Assembly (NCBI RefSeq): GCF_031181555.1
Contig: NZ_JAPSKQ010000020.1
Span: forward strand, 14,908 to 50,024
Reading direction: 5' to 3'
DNA: 35,117 nt
Source: Streptomyces sp.
GTDB taxonomy: Bacteria > Actinomycetota > Actinomycetes > Streptomycetales > Streptomycetaceae
This document shows, piece after piece, positions 24,914-32,833 of this stretch (position 1 is its first letter; the number at the start of each line of letters is the position of its first letter). The position numbers were made by a program, and so were the translations under genes. The notes under the pieces were generated by a model, which was given only the letters and a program-made list of their open reading frames with translations, was not told where the DNA came from and made no database searches.

Positions 24914-25912
24914 TCAGCTGTTGAACGCTGCGTCGAAGGACGCGCTGGGCGGGTCGAAGTCGTACGCCTTCAGGCGGGTCAGCGCCTCGGGGGCGCCCTG
25001 GAGCCGGTCCATGCCGGCGTCCTCCCACTCGACCGAGACCGGGCCCCGGTAGCCGATGGAGCGCAGCATGCGGAAGACGTCCTCCCAGGGGACGTCGCCG
25101 TGGCCGGCGGAGACGAAGTCCCAGCCGCGCCGCGGGTCGCCCCAGGGCAGGTGGGAGCCGAGGCGGCCGTTGCGTCCGTCGAGGCGCTTGCGGGCCTCCT
25201 TGCAGTCGACGTGGTAGATCCGGTCGCGGAAGTCCCACAGGAAGCCGACCGGGTCGAGGTCCTGCCACACGAAGTGGGAGGGGTCGAAGTTGAGGCCGAA
25301 GGCCGGCCGGCGGTCGACCGCGTCCAGGGTGCGGACGGTCGTCCAGTAGTCGTAGGCGATCTCGCTGGGGTGCACCTCGTGGGCGAACCGCACGCCCTCC
25401 GCGTCGAAGACGTCCAGGATGGGGTTCCACCGCTCGGCGAAGTCCTCGTACCCGCGCTCGATCATCGACTCGGGAGCGGGCGGGAACATGGCGACCAGGT
25501 GCCAGATGGCGGAGCCGGTGAAGCCGATGACGGTGTCGACGCCGAGGCGGGCCGCGGCGCGCGCGGTGTCCTTGATCTCGGCGGCGGCGCGCTGCCGTAC
25601 GCCCTCGGGTTCGCCGTCGCCCCAGATGCGGGCGGGCAGGATGGCCCGGTGGCGTTCGTCGATGATGGCGTCGCAGACGGCCTGGCCGACCAGGTGGTTG
25701 GAGATCGCCCAGCACTTGAGGCCGTACTTGTCGAGGAGCTGGTGGCGGGAGGCGACGTAGGAGGGGTCGGCGAGGGCCTTGTCGACCTCGAAGTGGTCAC
25801 CCCAGCAGGCGAGTTCGAGGCCGTCGTAGCCGAAGTCGCGGGCGAGTCGGCAGACCTCCTCCAGGGGCAGGTCCGCCCACTGGCCGGTGAACAGCGTGAA
25901 GGTGCGCGGCAT
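24914..25912 (-). CDS. sugar phosphate isomerase/epimerase family protein
   Basis: This encodes 332 aa from ATG 25912 (GGAGGA about 9 nt upstream), 16 bp after the Gfo/Idh gene. It is a TIM barrel of the IolE/tagatose-epimerase type. Likely divalent-metal ligands are the Glu in '[13 protein letters not shown]', the Asp in '[13 protein letters not shown]', the His in '[10 protein letters not shown]' and the Glu in '[12 protein letters not shown]'. Enzymes of this family paired with Gfo/Idh dehydrogenases isomerise or dehydrate inositol derivatives, or cleave 3-keto-glycosides by elimination. Pairing with a dehydrogenase and a DUF1080-containing secreted protein favours the latter, by inference. 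There is no signal peptide, so it acts in the cytoplasm. Confidence 0.9.
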   Translation of the reverse strand: MPRTFTLFTGQWADLPLEEVCRLARDFGYDGLELACWGDHFEVDKALADPSYVASRHQLLDKYGLKCWAISNHLVGQAVCDAIIDERHRAILPARIWGDGEPEGVRQRAAAEIKDTARAAARLGVDTVIGFTGSAIWHLVAMFPPAPESMIERGYEDFAERWNPILDVFDAEGVRFAHEVHPSEIAYDYWTTVRTLDAVDRRPAFGLNFDPSHFVWQDLDPVGFLWDFRDRIYHVDCKEARKRLDGRNGRLGSHLPWGDPRRGWDFVSAGHGDVPWEDVFRMLRSIGYRGPVSVEWEDAGMDRLQGAPEALTRLKAYDFDPPSASFDAAFNS

Positions 25913-25928
25913 GTGGTGTCCGTCCTCC

Positions 25929-27137
25929 TCAGGCGGCGATCGGCGTGTAGACGGAGTTCTTCTCGGCGCTCTCCTCCACGGCGGCCAGCACGCGCTGCAC
26001 CTGCAGCCCGTCGGCGAAGGAGGGTTCGGGTGTACGGCCCTCGGCGACGGCGTGGACGAGGTCGCGGGCCTGGTGCACGAAGGTGTGCTCGTAGCCGAGG
26101 CCGTGGCCCGGCGGCCACCAGGCGTCCAGGTAGGGGTGGTCGGGCTCGGTGACGAGGATGCGGCGGAAACCGGCGTGCGCCCCGGGCTCCGTACCGTCGT
26201 GGTACGACAGCTCGTTGAGCCGCTCCAGGTCGAAGGCCAGCGATCCCCGCTCGCCGTTGAGCTCGATGCGCAGGGCGTTCTTGCGTCCGGTGGCGTAGCG
26301 GGTGGCCTCGAAGGAGGCGAGGGCGCCGGAGGCGAAGCGGCCGGTGAACAGGGCGGCGTCGTCCACGGTGACCTGCCCGGTGCCGCCGGCGGAGACGGCG
26401 GTCAGGCCGCTGCCGGCCGCGGTGGGCAGGGGACGCTCCCGCACGAAGGTCTCGGTGAGCGCGGAGACGCCCGCCAGCCGCTCGCCGACCAGGTACTGCG
26501 CGAGGTCGACGATGTGCGCGCCGAGGTCGCCGAGCGAACCGGATCCGGCATGCTCGCGGCGCAGCCGCCAGGTGAGCGGGAACTCCGGGTCCACCAGCCA
26601 GTCCTGGAGGTATGTCACCCGTACGTGCCGCAGGGCGCCGACGCGGCCCTCGGCCACCATCCGCCGGGCCAGCGCGGTCGCGGGGACCCGGCGGTAGTTG
26701 AAGCCGACCATCGCCAGCGTGCCCCGGGCTCCGGCTTCTTCGGCGGCGCGGACCATGGCCTCGGCCTCGGCGACGGTGTTGGCCAACGGCTTCTCGCACA
26801 GCACGTGCTTGCCGGCGGCGAGGGCGGCCAGCGCGATCTCGGCGTGGCTGTCGCCGGGGGTGCAGATGTCGACGAGGTCGACGTCGTCCCGTTCGATCAG
26901 GGCGCGCCAGTCGGTCTCGGTGGCCGCCCAGCCGTGCCGGTCGGCCGCCGCGCGCACGGCGTCGGCGTTCCGGCCGCAGATCACGGCCAGTTCGGGGCTC
27001 AGCGGCAGGTCGAAGACGCGGCCCGCGGTGCGCCAGCCCTGGGAGTGGGCGGCGCCCATGAAGGCGTAGCCGACCATGCCGACGCGCAGCGGTGGCTTCC
27101 CCGTGTCTGCCCCTTCTGACTGCTGCGGCTGTGCCAT
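25929..27137 (-). CDS. Gfo/Idh/MocA-family NAD(P)-dependent oxidoreductase
   Basis: This encodes 402 aa from ATG 27137 (GAGGAGGA about 8 nt upstream). The N-terminal Rossmann domain has '[14 protein letters not shown]' (19-32), in which Y replaces the usual Gly/Ser of the dinucleotide motif. The family motif 'EKPLA' (115-119) contains the catalytic-type Lys. The C-terminal domain has '[14 protein letters not shown]', with the family's D-x-G-x-H Asp and His. Such enzymes oxidise sugars, sugar acids or inositol at one hydroxyl, often C3 of a glycoside. It is co-transcribed with the TIM-barrel isomerase downstream, and a hairpin separates it from the importer genes upstream, so its own promoter probably lies within 27138-27176. 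Confidence 0.92.
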   Translation of the reverse strand: MAQPQQSEGADTGKPPLRVGMVGYAFMGAAHSQGWRTAGRVFDLPLSPELAVICGRNADAVRAAADRHGWAATETDWRALIERDDVDLVDICTPGDSHAEIALAALAAGKHVLCEKPLANTVAEAEAMVRAAEEAGARGTLAMVGFNYRRVPATALARRMVAEGRVGALRHVRVTYLQDWLVDPEFPLTWRLRREHAGSGSLGDLGAHIVDLAQYLVGERLAGVSALTETFVRERPLPTAAGSGLTAVSAGGTGQVTVDDAALFTGRFASGALASFEATRYATGRKNALRIELNGERGSLAFDLERLNELSYHDGTEPGAHAGFRRILVTEPDHPYLDAWWPPGHGLGYEHTFVHQARDLVHAVAEGRTPEPSFADGLQVQRVLAAVEESAEKNSVYTPIAA

Positions 27138-27176
27138 ACGGATGTCCTCCTCGTCGTCGTGGCGGGTGGGGGGTGG

Positions 27177-27215
27177 GCCCCGCCCGGTGGGCTGGTCAGG
27201 CCCGTGGGGCGGGGC
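27177..27215 (-). terminator. terminator after the ABC importer genes
   Basis: GCCCCGCCC (27177-27185) pairs perfectly with 27207-27215, and the loop contains a further GGGC/GCCC pairing. It lies directly after the stop codon of the substrate-binding protein. Confidence 0.7.
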
Positions 27216-27218
27216 TCC

Positions 27219-28268
27219 TCACTTGAAGCCGGTGGACATGTACTGGTCCACGTTCTCCTTGTCGACGACGGCCGAGTACAGCGTGAGCGACGCGGGGATC
27301 TCGTACTCGGCGAGGCCGCCGACGCCCTTGCCCTGGCCGAGGGCGCGGGCGAGGTCGATCGCGGAGGCGGCCATCGTCGGCGGGTACAGGACGGTCGCCT
27401 TCAGGACGCCGTTGTCGGCCTTGATGGCCTCGAAGGCGGAGAGCGCGCCCGCGCCGCCGACCATCAGGAAGTCGTCGCGTCCGGCCTGCTCGATGGCGCG
27501 CAGCGCGCCCACGCCCTGGTCGTCGTCGTGGTTCCACAGCGCGTCGAACTCCGGCTGGGCCTGGAGCAGCTGGGCCATCTTGGCCTGGCCGGACTCGACC
27601 GTGAAGTCGGCGGCCTGGCGGGCCACCTTCTTGATGTTGGGGTAGTTCTTCAGGGCGTCGTCGAAGCCCTGGGTGCGCTGCTTGGTGAGCTCCAGGTTGT
27701 CGAGGCCGGCGAGTTCGATGACCCGGGCATCGGACTTGTCCTTGAGCTTCTCGCCGATGTAGTGACCGGCGTTCAGACCCATGCCGTAGTTGTCGCCGCC
27801 GATCCAGCAGCGGTACGCCTGGGGGGAGTTGAAGATCCGGTCGAGGTTGACCACGGGGATGCCGGCGCGCATCGCCTTCAGTCCGACCTGGGTGAGTGCC
27901 TTGCCGTCGGCGGGCAGCACCACCAGCACGTCGACCTTCTTGTTGATGAGGGTCTCGATCTGGCCGATCTGCTGGGCGGTGTCGTTGGAACCCTCAGTGA
28001 TCTCCAGGGTGACGTCGGAGTACTTCTCGGCGCGCTTCTTGGCGTTGTCGTTGATGGCGTTGAGCCAGCCGTGATCCGCCTGCGGCCCCGCGAAGCCGAT
28101 GGTGACCGGCTTGCCGGGCTTGTCGTCGGCGGCGGGCTGGTCGTTCGCGGCCGGCTTGTCGTCGTCGGACTCGTTGCTCGTGCAGCCGGTGAGGAAGGCA
28201 CCGGCGGACACGGCGGCGGCTCCGAACAGGAGCCCTCTGCGGCTCGCGAAAGGCGTGGGCTGTGGCAT
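27219..28268 (-). CDS. sugar ABC transporter substrate-binding lipoprotein
   Basis: This encodes 349 aa from ATG 28268, with GAGGAAAGGG upstream. The N-terminus has 'RRGLLFGAAAVSAGAFLTGC': a Tat-like RR followed by a lipobox LTGC, with the lipid-modified Cys at 29. A Ser/Asp/Lys-rich linker follows. The mature part is a periplasmic-binding-protein type I fold (ribose/galactose-binding family; 'IGFAGPQADHGWLNAINDNAKK' near the start, 'VDVLVVLPADGKALTQVG', 'VPVVNLDR'-type hinge strand). It delivers a monosaccharide or small cyclitol to the permease. It is the last gene of the importer set, 17 bp after the permease gene. Confidence 0.93.
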   Translation of the reverse strand: MPQPTPFASRRGLLFGAAAVSAGAFLTGCTSNESDDDKPAANDQPAADDKPGKPVTIGFAGPQADHGWLNAINDNAKKRAEKYSDVTLEITEGSNDTAQQIGQIETLINKKVDVLVVLPADGKALTQVGLKAMRAGIPVVNLDRIFNSPQAYRCWIGGDNYGMGLNAGHYIGEKLKDKSDARVIELAGLDNLELTKQRTQGFDDALKNYPNIKKVARQAADFTVESGQAKMAQLLQAQPEFDALWNHDDDQGVGALRAIEQAGRDDFLMVGGAGALSAFEAIKADNGVLKATVLYPPTMAASAIDLARALGQGKGVGGLAEYEIPASLTLYSAVVDKENVDQYMSTGFK

Positions 28269-28285
28269 GGCGGTGAACCCTTTCC

Positions 28286-29305
28286 TCAGGTCGTGCTCGC
28301 GGTACGGCGCTGGACCAGCACGGCGGCGACGATGATCGCGCCCTTGGCGATCTGCTGGACGTCGCTCTGCAGGTTGTTCAGGGCGAAGATGTTGGTGATG
28401 GTGGTGAAGATCAGGACGCCGAGGACGGAGCCGACGATGGTGCCGCGGCCTCCGGTGAGCAGGGTTCCGCCGATGATCGCGGCGGCGATGGCGTCGAGTT
28501 CGTAGAGGTTGCCGTTGGTGTTCTGGCCGGAGCCGGACAGGACGATCAGCAGGAAGGCGGCGATGCCGCAGCACAGCCCGGACAGCAGGTAGAGGTACAG
28601 CCGCTGGCGGCGTACGTCGATGCCGGCGAGCCGGGCGGCCTCCGCGTTGCCGCCGACCGCGACGGTGCGGCGGCCGAAGGTGGTCCGGTTGAGCACCAGC
28701 CAGCCGATGACGGTGACCGCGGCGAACACCAGGACCAGCGGCGGGATGCCGAGGATGTAGGCGTCGCGTTCGCCGAGGTCGAGGACGCCGTCGACGGTGA
28801 CGATCTGGGTCCGCCCGTCGGTGATCTGCAGGGCGAGACCGCGGGCCGAGGCCAGCATGGCGAGCGTGGCGATGAACGGGACCATTCCGCCGTACGCGAT
28901 GAGCACCCCGTTGACCAGGCCGCACCCCACTCCGACGGCGACGGCGGTGAACAGGATGCCGCCGAAGCCGTACTCCTGCGTGGCGACCGTGGTCGCCCAC
29001 ACCGAGGCGAGGGCGACGATCGCGCCGACCGACAGGTCGATGCCGCCGGAGATGATGACGAAGGTCATGCCGACGGTGACGACACCGATGACGGAGGCCT
29101 GGGTGAGGACCAGTTGCAGGTTGCGGGTGTCGAGGAACTGGTCCGGTTTGGTGATGCCGCCGATGAGGACCAGCACGGCGAGTACGCCGAGCAGTGACAG
29201 GGTGCGGACGTCGGCGCGGAACAACACGGCGCGCCAGGCGGGGGGTTCGCCTGCCGACGGCACCTTGTCGGTGCTGTCCCGCGGCGGGGAGACGGGCTGC
29301 GTCAT
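28286..29305 (-). CDS. sugar ABC transporter permease (RbsC-type)
   Basis: This encodes 339 aa from ATG 29305, overlapping the ATPase stop by ATGA. It is a hydrophobic protein with about 8-10 membrane helices of the BPD_transp_2 family. 'FVIISGGIDLSVGAIVAL' is the strongly conserved ribose-permease segment, and 'GGNAEAARLAGIDVRRQRLYLYLLSG' is the cytoplasmic coupling region. 'AIAAAIIGGTLLTGGRGTIVGSVLG' is another family signature. It pairs with the double-domain ATPase encoded just upstream. The open frame runs far upstream but only as a shadow of the ATPase gene. Confidence 0.93.
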   Translation of the reverse strand: MTQPVSPPRDSTDKVPSAGEPPAWRAVLFRADVRTLSLLGVLAVLVLIGGITKPDQFLDTRNLQLVLTQASVIGVVTVGMTFVIISGGIDLSVGAIVALASVWATTVATQEYGFGGILFTAVAVGVGCGLVNGVLIAYGGMVPFIATLAMLASARGLALQITDGRTQIVTVDGVLDLGERDAYILGIPPLVLVFAAVTVIGWLVLNRTTFGRRTVAVGGNAEAARLAGIDVRRQRLYLYLLSGLCCGIAAFLLIVLSGSGQNTNGNLYELDAIAAAIIGGTLLTGGRGTIVGSVLGVLIFTTITNIFALNNLQSDVQQIAKGAIIVAAVLVQRRTASTT

Positions 29306-30819
29306 GACGCCGGGCTTCCTTCCATGACCAGGTCGAGTACACGGTGTTCGTCGAGTTCGCGGGCGGGTGCCGTGTGGACGACCCGGCCCTCGCGCAGCAC
29401 CAGGACGCGGTCGGCGAGGCCGAGCACCTCGGGCACCTCGCTGGAGACCAGCAGCACGGCGAGGCCTTCGTCCGCCAGCCGGCGGACGACCGCGTACAGT
29501 TCGGCGCGGGCGCCCACGTCGACGCCGCGCGTGGGTTCGTCGAGGAGCAGGACCCGGCAGCCGCGCAGCAGCCAGCGCGCGAGCACGGCTTTTTGCTGGT
29601 TGCCGCCGGACAGGGTGCGCACGGGCACGTCGGGGTTGTCGGGCCTGAGCGACAGCTCGCGGGTCGCCGCGCGTGCCGCCCCCAGTTCGGCACCGCGGTC
29701 GATCCAGCCGCCCCGCGAGAAGCGGGACATGGAGGAGACCGACACATTGCGGGTGACGGACTCCAGCATGAGCAGCGCCTGCGCCTTGCGTTCCTCGGGG
29801 GCGAGCCCGAGCCCGGCCCGCACGGCCGCCCGCACGCTGCCCGGCTTCAGGGGACGCCCGCCGACGAGGACCCGGCCGGTGTCCGGCCTGCGGGCGCCGT
29901 AGATCGTCTCGAGGATCTCCGAGCGCCCGGAGCCGACGAGCCCCGCGAGCCCGACGATCTCGCCGGGACGCACCTGGAGGTCGAGGGGGGCGAACTCGCC
30001 CTGGCGGGACAGCCCTTCGACGGTGAGCACCGGTTCGGCCTCCGGCACGGAGGCGGGCCGCTCCGGGAAGACGTACTCGACGTTGCGTCCCGTCATCAGC
30101 GCGACGACCTCGCGGGTCGGCGTCGACTTCGCGGGCAGTCCGCCGGCGACGGCCCGGCCGTCCTTCAGCACGGTCACCCGGTCGCCGATGCGCCGGATCT
30201 CCTCCAGCCGGTGCGAGATGTAGACGACGGCGACTCCGTCGGCGGTGAGGTCGGCGACGATGCGGAAGAGGTTGTCGACCTCGTCCGGGTCGAGGGCGGC
30301 GGACGGCTCGTCCATCACGATGAGGCGGACGTCGTGGGACAGCGCCCGCGCCATCGACACGATCTGCTGCTGTGCCGCCGACAACTCCCCGACCAGGCGG
30401 GCCGGGTCGATCTCCGGGTGCCCGAGCCGCCCCAGCAGCCGGGCGGTCGAGGCCCGCGCGGCCTTCCCCCGTACGACGAAGCCGGCGGCCGTGGGTTCGT
30501 GGCCGAGGTGGACGTTCTCGGCGACCGACAGGTGCTCCACCAGGTCGAGTTCCTGGTAGATGGTGGCGATGCCGAGGCGCATGGCGGCGATCGGCGAGCG
30601 GAGCGTGACCGCTTCCCCGCGCCAGCGGATGGTGCCCGTGTCGGGCTGGTGGGCGCCGGCCAGCACCTTGATCAGGGTGGATTTCCCGGCGCCGTTCTGG
30701 CCGAGCAGGCAGTGCACCTCGCCGGCCTGGACGTCGAGGTCGACGCCGTCCAGGGCCCGGACTCCGGGGAACGACTTGGTGATGCCGGTCATGCTGAGCA
30801 GCGGTGGTTCTGGTGCCAT
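29302..30819 (-). CDS. sugar ABC transporter ATPase (RbsA-type, two NBDs)
   Basis: This encodes 505 aa from ATG 30819 (GAGGGGAA about 6 nt upstream). Two nucleotide-binding domains are in tandem. The first has Walker A 'GQNGAGKST' (40-48), signature 'LVGELSAAQQQIV' and Walker B 'LIVMDEPSAALD'. The second has a degenerate Walker A ('GLVGSGRSEI'), signature 'LSGGNQQKAV' and Walker B 'VLLLDEPTRGVD'. This asymmetry is normal for RbsA/MglA/XylG-type ATPases. It energises the ribose-type importer encoded by the next two genes. Confidence 0.95.
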   Translation of the reverse strand: MAPEPPLLSMTGITKSFPGVRALDGVDLDVQAGEVHCLLGQNGAGKSTLIKVLAGAHQPDTGTIRWRGEAVTLRSPIAAMRLGIATIYQELDLVEHLSVAENVHLGHEPTAAGFVVRGKAARASTARLLGRLGHPEIDPARLVGELSAAQQQIVSMARALSHDVRLIVMDEPSAALDPDEVDNLFRIVADLTADGVAVVYISHRLEEIRRIGDRVTVLKDGRAVAGGLPAKSTPTREVVALMTGRNVEYVFPERPASVPEAEPVLTVEGLSRQGEFAPLDLQVRPGEIVGLAGLVGSGRSEILETIYGARRPDTGRVLVGGRPLKPGSVRAAVRAGLGLAPEERKAQALLMLESVTRNVSVSSMSRFSRGGWIDRGAELGAARAATRELSLRPDNPDVPVRTLSGGNQQKAVLARWLLRGCRVLLLDEPTRGVDVGARAELYAVVRRLADEGLAVLLVSSEVPEVLGLADRVLVLREGRVVHTAPARELDEHRVLDLVMEGSPAS

Positions 30820-31044
30820 GCGGATTCCCCTCGGCGGGCGTACGGGCCGGATTCAGGGCGATCCCCTCGCGGGGCAAGCGTTTTCAGGCAGGGCGGAGCG
30901 GAGCGGGGGCGTGGTGCCGGTGAGCTGTTCGGGTGCGGTGGGGCCGGTGCGTCGGAGGAGCGGTGGGGCTTTGCGCGGTGGAACAGGCGGTCGCTTGCGC
31001 GGGTGGAACGGTCAGTGACGTGCGCGGGTGGGACGGGCGGTCGC
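30820..31044. promoter_or_regulatory. promoter region of the ABC importer with a LacI-like site
   Basis: This region lies between the ROK and ATPase genes, both on the minus strand. At 30874-30887 the minus strand reads CTGAAAACGCTTGC, close to the TGAAAnCGnTTnCA pattern of LacI/GalR operators, with an intact left half and a poorer right half. A second TTCAGG lies at 30852-30857. Three of the four 25-bp tandem repeats start in this region. Confidence 0.4.
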
Positions 31045-31071
31045 TTACGCGGGTGAGAACAGGTGGTCGCT
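30972..31071. repeat. 25-bp tandem repeat, four copies
   Basis: The units begin at 30972, 30996, 31021 and 31046 and are 24, 25, 25 and 26 bases long. They share TGCGCGGGTGGAAC-GG-GGTCGCT with small differences. The last copy lies inside the 3' end of the ROK gene and encodes its last residues ('DHLFSPA' plus stop). The stop codon itself sits at the junction of copies 3 and 4. Confidence 0.8.
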
Positions 31072-32235
31072 GATGAGCCGGGCCGCGCCGATGACGCCGG
31101 CGGTGGGGCCCAGCTCGCCCAGGACGATGGGCAGGTTGCCGGTCGCCAGGGGCAGCGACTGGCGGTAGACCTGGGTGCGGATCGCGGCGAGCAGGGTGTG
31201 GCCGAGACCGGTCACCCCGCCGCCGATCACCACCAGGCCGGGATTGAAGAAGCTGACCAGGCCGGCGATGACCTGACCGGTGCGGGTGCCGCCCTCACGG
31301 ATCAGGTCGAGGGCGGTCGCGTCCCCCGCGGCGGCCGCCGCGGCGACGTCGACGGCACTGAGCGTGCCGTTCGTCTCCAGGCGGCTCGCGAGTTCGGCGG
31401 AGAGCCGCTGCTGGGCGGCCTCCGTGGCGTCCCGGGCGAGGGCCGCGCCGGAGAAGTGGGCCTCCAGGCAGCCCCGGTTGCCGCAGGCGCACGGGCGGCC
31501 GTCGGGCACGGCCTGGATGTGCCCGATGTCGCCCGCGCTGCCCGTCGTACCGCGGTAGACCTCACCGCCGACGACGATGCCGCAGCCGATGCCGGTACCG
31601 ATCTTGACGCAGAGGAAGTCGGCGACGGTGCGGGCGACGCCCGCGTGCTGCTCCCCCATCGCCATCAGGTTCACGTCGTTGTCGACCATGACCGGGCAGC
31701 CGAGGTCCTGGCTGAGCGCCTCCCGCACGGGGAAGCCGTCCCAGCCCGGCATGATCGGCGGGGCCACCGGGATGCCCTCGGGGAAGCGGACCGGGCCGGG
31801 GACGCCGATGCCGGCGCCGTCGAACCCCTCCGCGAGCCCCGAGGCCCTCAACTTGGCGGCCATGGCCAGTACTTGTTCGAAGACCGCGACCGGCCCCTCG
31901 CGGACGTCCATGGGCTGGTTGATGTGCCCGAGGATCTCCAGCTCGGCGTTGGTGACGGCGACGTCGACCGAGGTCGCGCCGATGTCGACGCCGAGGAAAC
32001 GAAGGTGCGGGTTGAGCCGGATGTTGTGGGAACGCCGGCCGCCGCGCGAGGCGGCGAGTCCGTCGGCCACGACCAGCTCCGTCTCCAGCAGCCGGTCCAC
32101 CTCCACGGCCAGCTTCGACCGCGAGAGGTCGACCTGGTCGCCCAGCTGGGCGCGGGAGTTGGGGCCGCCGTCGCGCAACAGCCTGAGCAGTCGGGCCTGG
32201 TGGGCGTTCGCGGGTCGCGCTGTCATGCGTCTCAC
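31045..32235 (-). CDS. ROK-family transcriptional regulator
   Basis: This encodes 396 aa from GTG 32235 (GGAGG 5 nt upstream; ATG 32226 is an alternative). Residues ~8-65 are a winged helix-turn-helix ('SRAQLGDQVDLSRSKLAVEVDRLL'). From ~78 on is a ROK domain with 'LGVDIGATSVDVAVTN' (phosphate 1), 'GTGIGCGIVVGGEVYRGTTGSAGDIGHI' (metal-ligand His 239), and the zinc-binding C249-x-C251-x4-C256 ('CACGNRGC'). D236 stands where many ROK proteins have Glu. NagC/XylR-type ROK proteins repress sugar genes until a sugar or sugar phosphate binds. The gene precedes the importer on the same strand, and a palindrome 125 bp upstream of it recurs upstream of the secreted multidomain gene. Confidence 0.93.
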   Translation of the reverse strand: MRRMTARPANAHQARLLRLLRDGGPNSRAQLGDQVDLSRSKLAVEVDRLLETELVVADGLAASRGGRRSHNIRLNPHLRFLGVDIGATSVDVAVTNAELEILGHINQPMDVREGPVAVFEQVLAMAAKLRASGLAEGFDGAGIGVPGPVRFPEGIPVAPPIMPGWDGFPVREALSQDLGCPVMVDNDVNLMAMGEQHAGVARTVADFLCVKIGTGIGCGIVVGGEVYRGTTGSAGDIGHIQAVPDGRPCACGNRGCLEAHFSGAALARDATEAAQQRLSAELASRLETNGTLSAVDVAAAAAAGDATALDLIREGGTRTGQVIAGLVSFFNPGLVVIGGGVTGLGHTLLAAIRTQVYRQSLPLATGNLPIVLGELGPTAGVIGAARLISDHLFSPA

Positions 32236-32359
32236 GAGCCCCTCCCCGCCTCGATCGGCCTGTGCGCGCCGGTTTCCGGCCACGTCTGTGGCGTGCTTTC
32301 GAAGGGAAAGTAGCAGCGGCTGCCCGGGCTGGGAAGAAGTCGCGCAGGAATTGCCCCTC

Positions 32360-32383
32360 ACTTTTTCCACTCACAGGACAAAG
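32360..32383. promoter_or_regulatory. shared operator copy B (upstream of the ROK gene)
   Basis: CTTTTTCC (32361-32368) and GGACAAAG (32376-32383) form an imperfect inverted repeat with a 7-base spacer, 125 bases upstream of the ROK start. It matches the element at 24814-24837 at 20 of 24 positions. The likely meaning is autoregulation by the ROK repressor. Confidence 0.65.
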
Positions 32384-32518
32384 GGGTTCCGGAAGGCACC
32401 CCGGAGCCCTCCGGAGCCTTCCGGAGCCGGTCCGGCGGACCACGCCGGACCGGTCCAGGACTTCGCCCGTGCGCGGGAGGAACGCCGGGTGTGCTCGGTG
32501 TGCTCGCGCATGAGCCGG

Positions 32519-32671
32519 GTGACCGGCGAGTTCGCTCCCGACGCGATGCCGGCCGGGCCGGAGGGCGCGGGTGGTGACGAGTTCGAGCAGTGCCCCGTGG
32601 ACACGGTCGCGCAGCGGGCCGGGCCGTTCGAGCCCGGGCACCGCCCCCTGGGGCAGTCCTGTCGACGACAT
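32519..32671 (-). pseudogene. truncated FadR-type GntR regulator
   Basis: Starting at ATG 32671, about 51 codons read 'MSSTGLPQGAVPGLERPG' and then 'LRDRVHGALLELVTTRALRPGRHRVGSELAGH' in sense, the N-terminal portion of a Streptomyces FadR-subfamily GntR regulator. After 'SELAGH', where the helix-turn-helix recognition segment (normally 'LGVSRQPVREAL'-like) should follow, the sequence becomes unrelated in all three frames. The effector domain of about 160 residues is absent. This is therefore a deletion remnant. Two substitutions (G where Arg/Lys is usual, R for Gln) also suggest decay. Confidence 0.6.
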
Positions 32672-32702
32672 CACGGCCCCCCTCCCCGGCGGGGCGGCCG
32701 TG

Positions 32703-32740
32703 CACCACCGCAAGGCCGGTGTCACCGCGCGCCGGTGGTG
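32703..32740 (-). terminator. possible hairpin downstream of fabH
   Basis: CACCACCG (32703-32710) pairs perfectly with CGGTGGTG (32733-32740), with extra GC-rich pairing inside. It lies about 95 bases past the fabH stop. It is a plausible but weak terminator. Confidence 0.35.
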
Positions 32741-32833
32741 ACTGTCTTTCGTCCACAGGCTGCGGCGCGCACCGTGCCGGGGAGGGGAGAGCCGGCCTCG
32801 TCACACCGGCGCGGGAGGAGAACGCGGGGACGC

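Noticed and set aside
20315-26152. Very long plus-strand open frame opposite the secreted multidomain and isomerase genes
   Set aside because: Stop codons are rare in this GC-rich DNA. The translation is low-complexity Val/Gly/Asp/Leu-rich and mirrors well-conserved minus-strand proteins.
28286-30877. Permease frame extended to 863 codons
   Set aside because: Only the part from ATG 29305 encodes a permease. The rest is the ATPase gene read in another frame.
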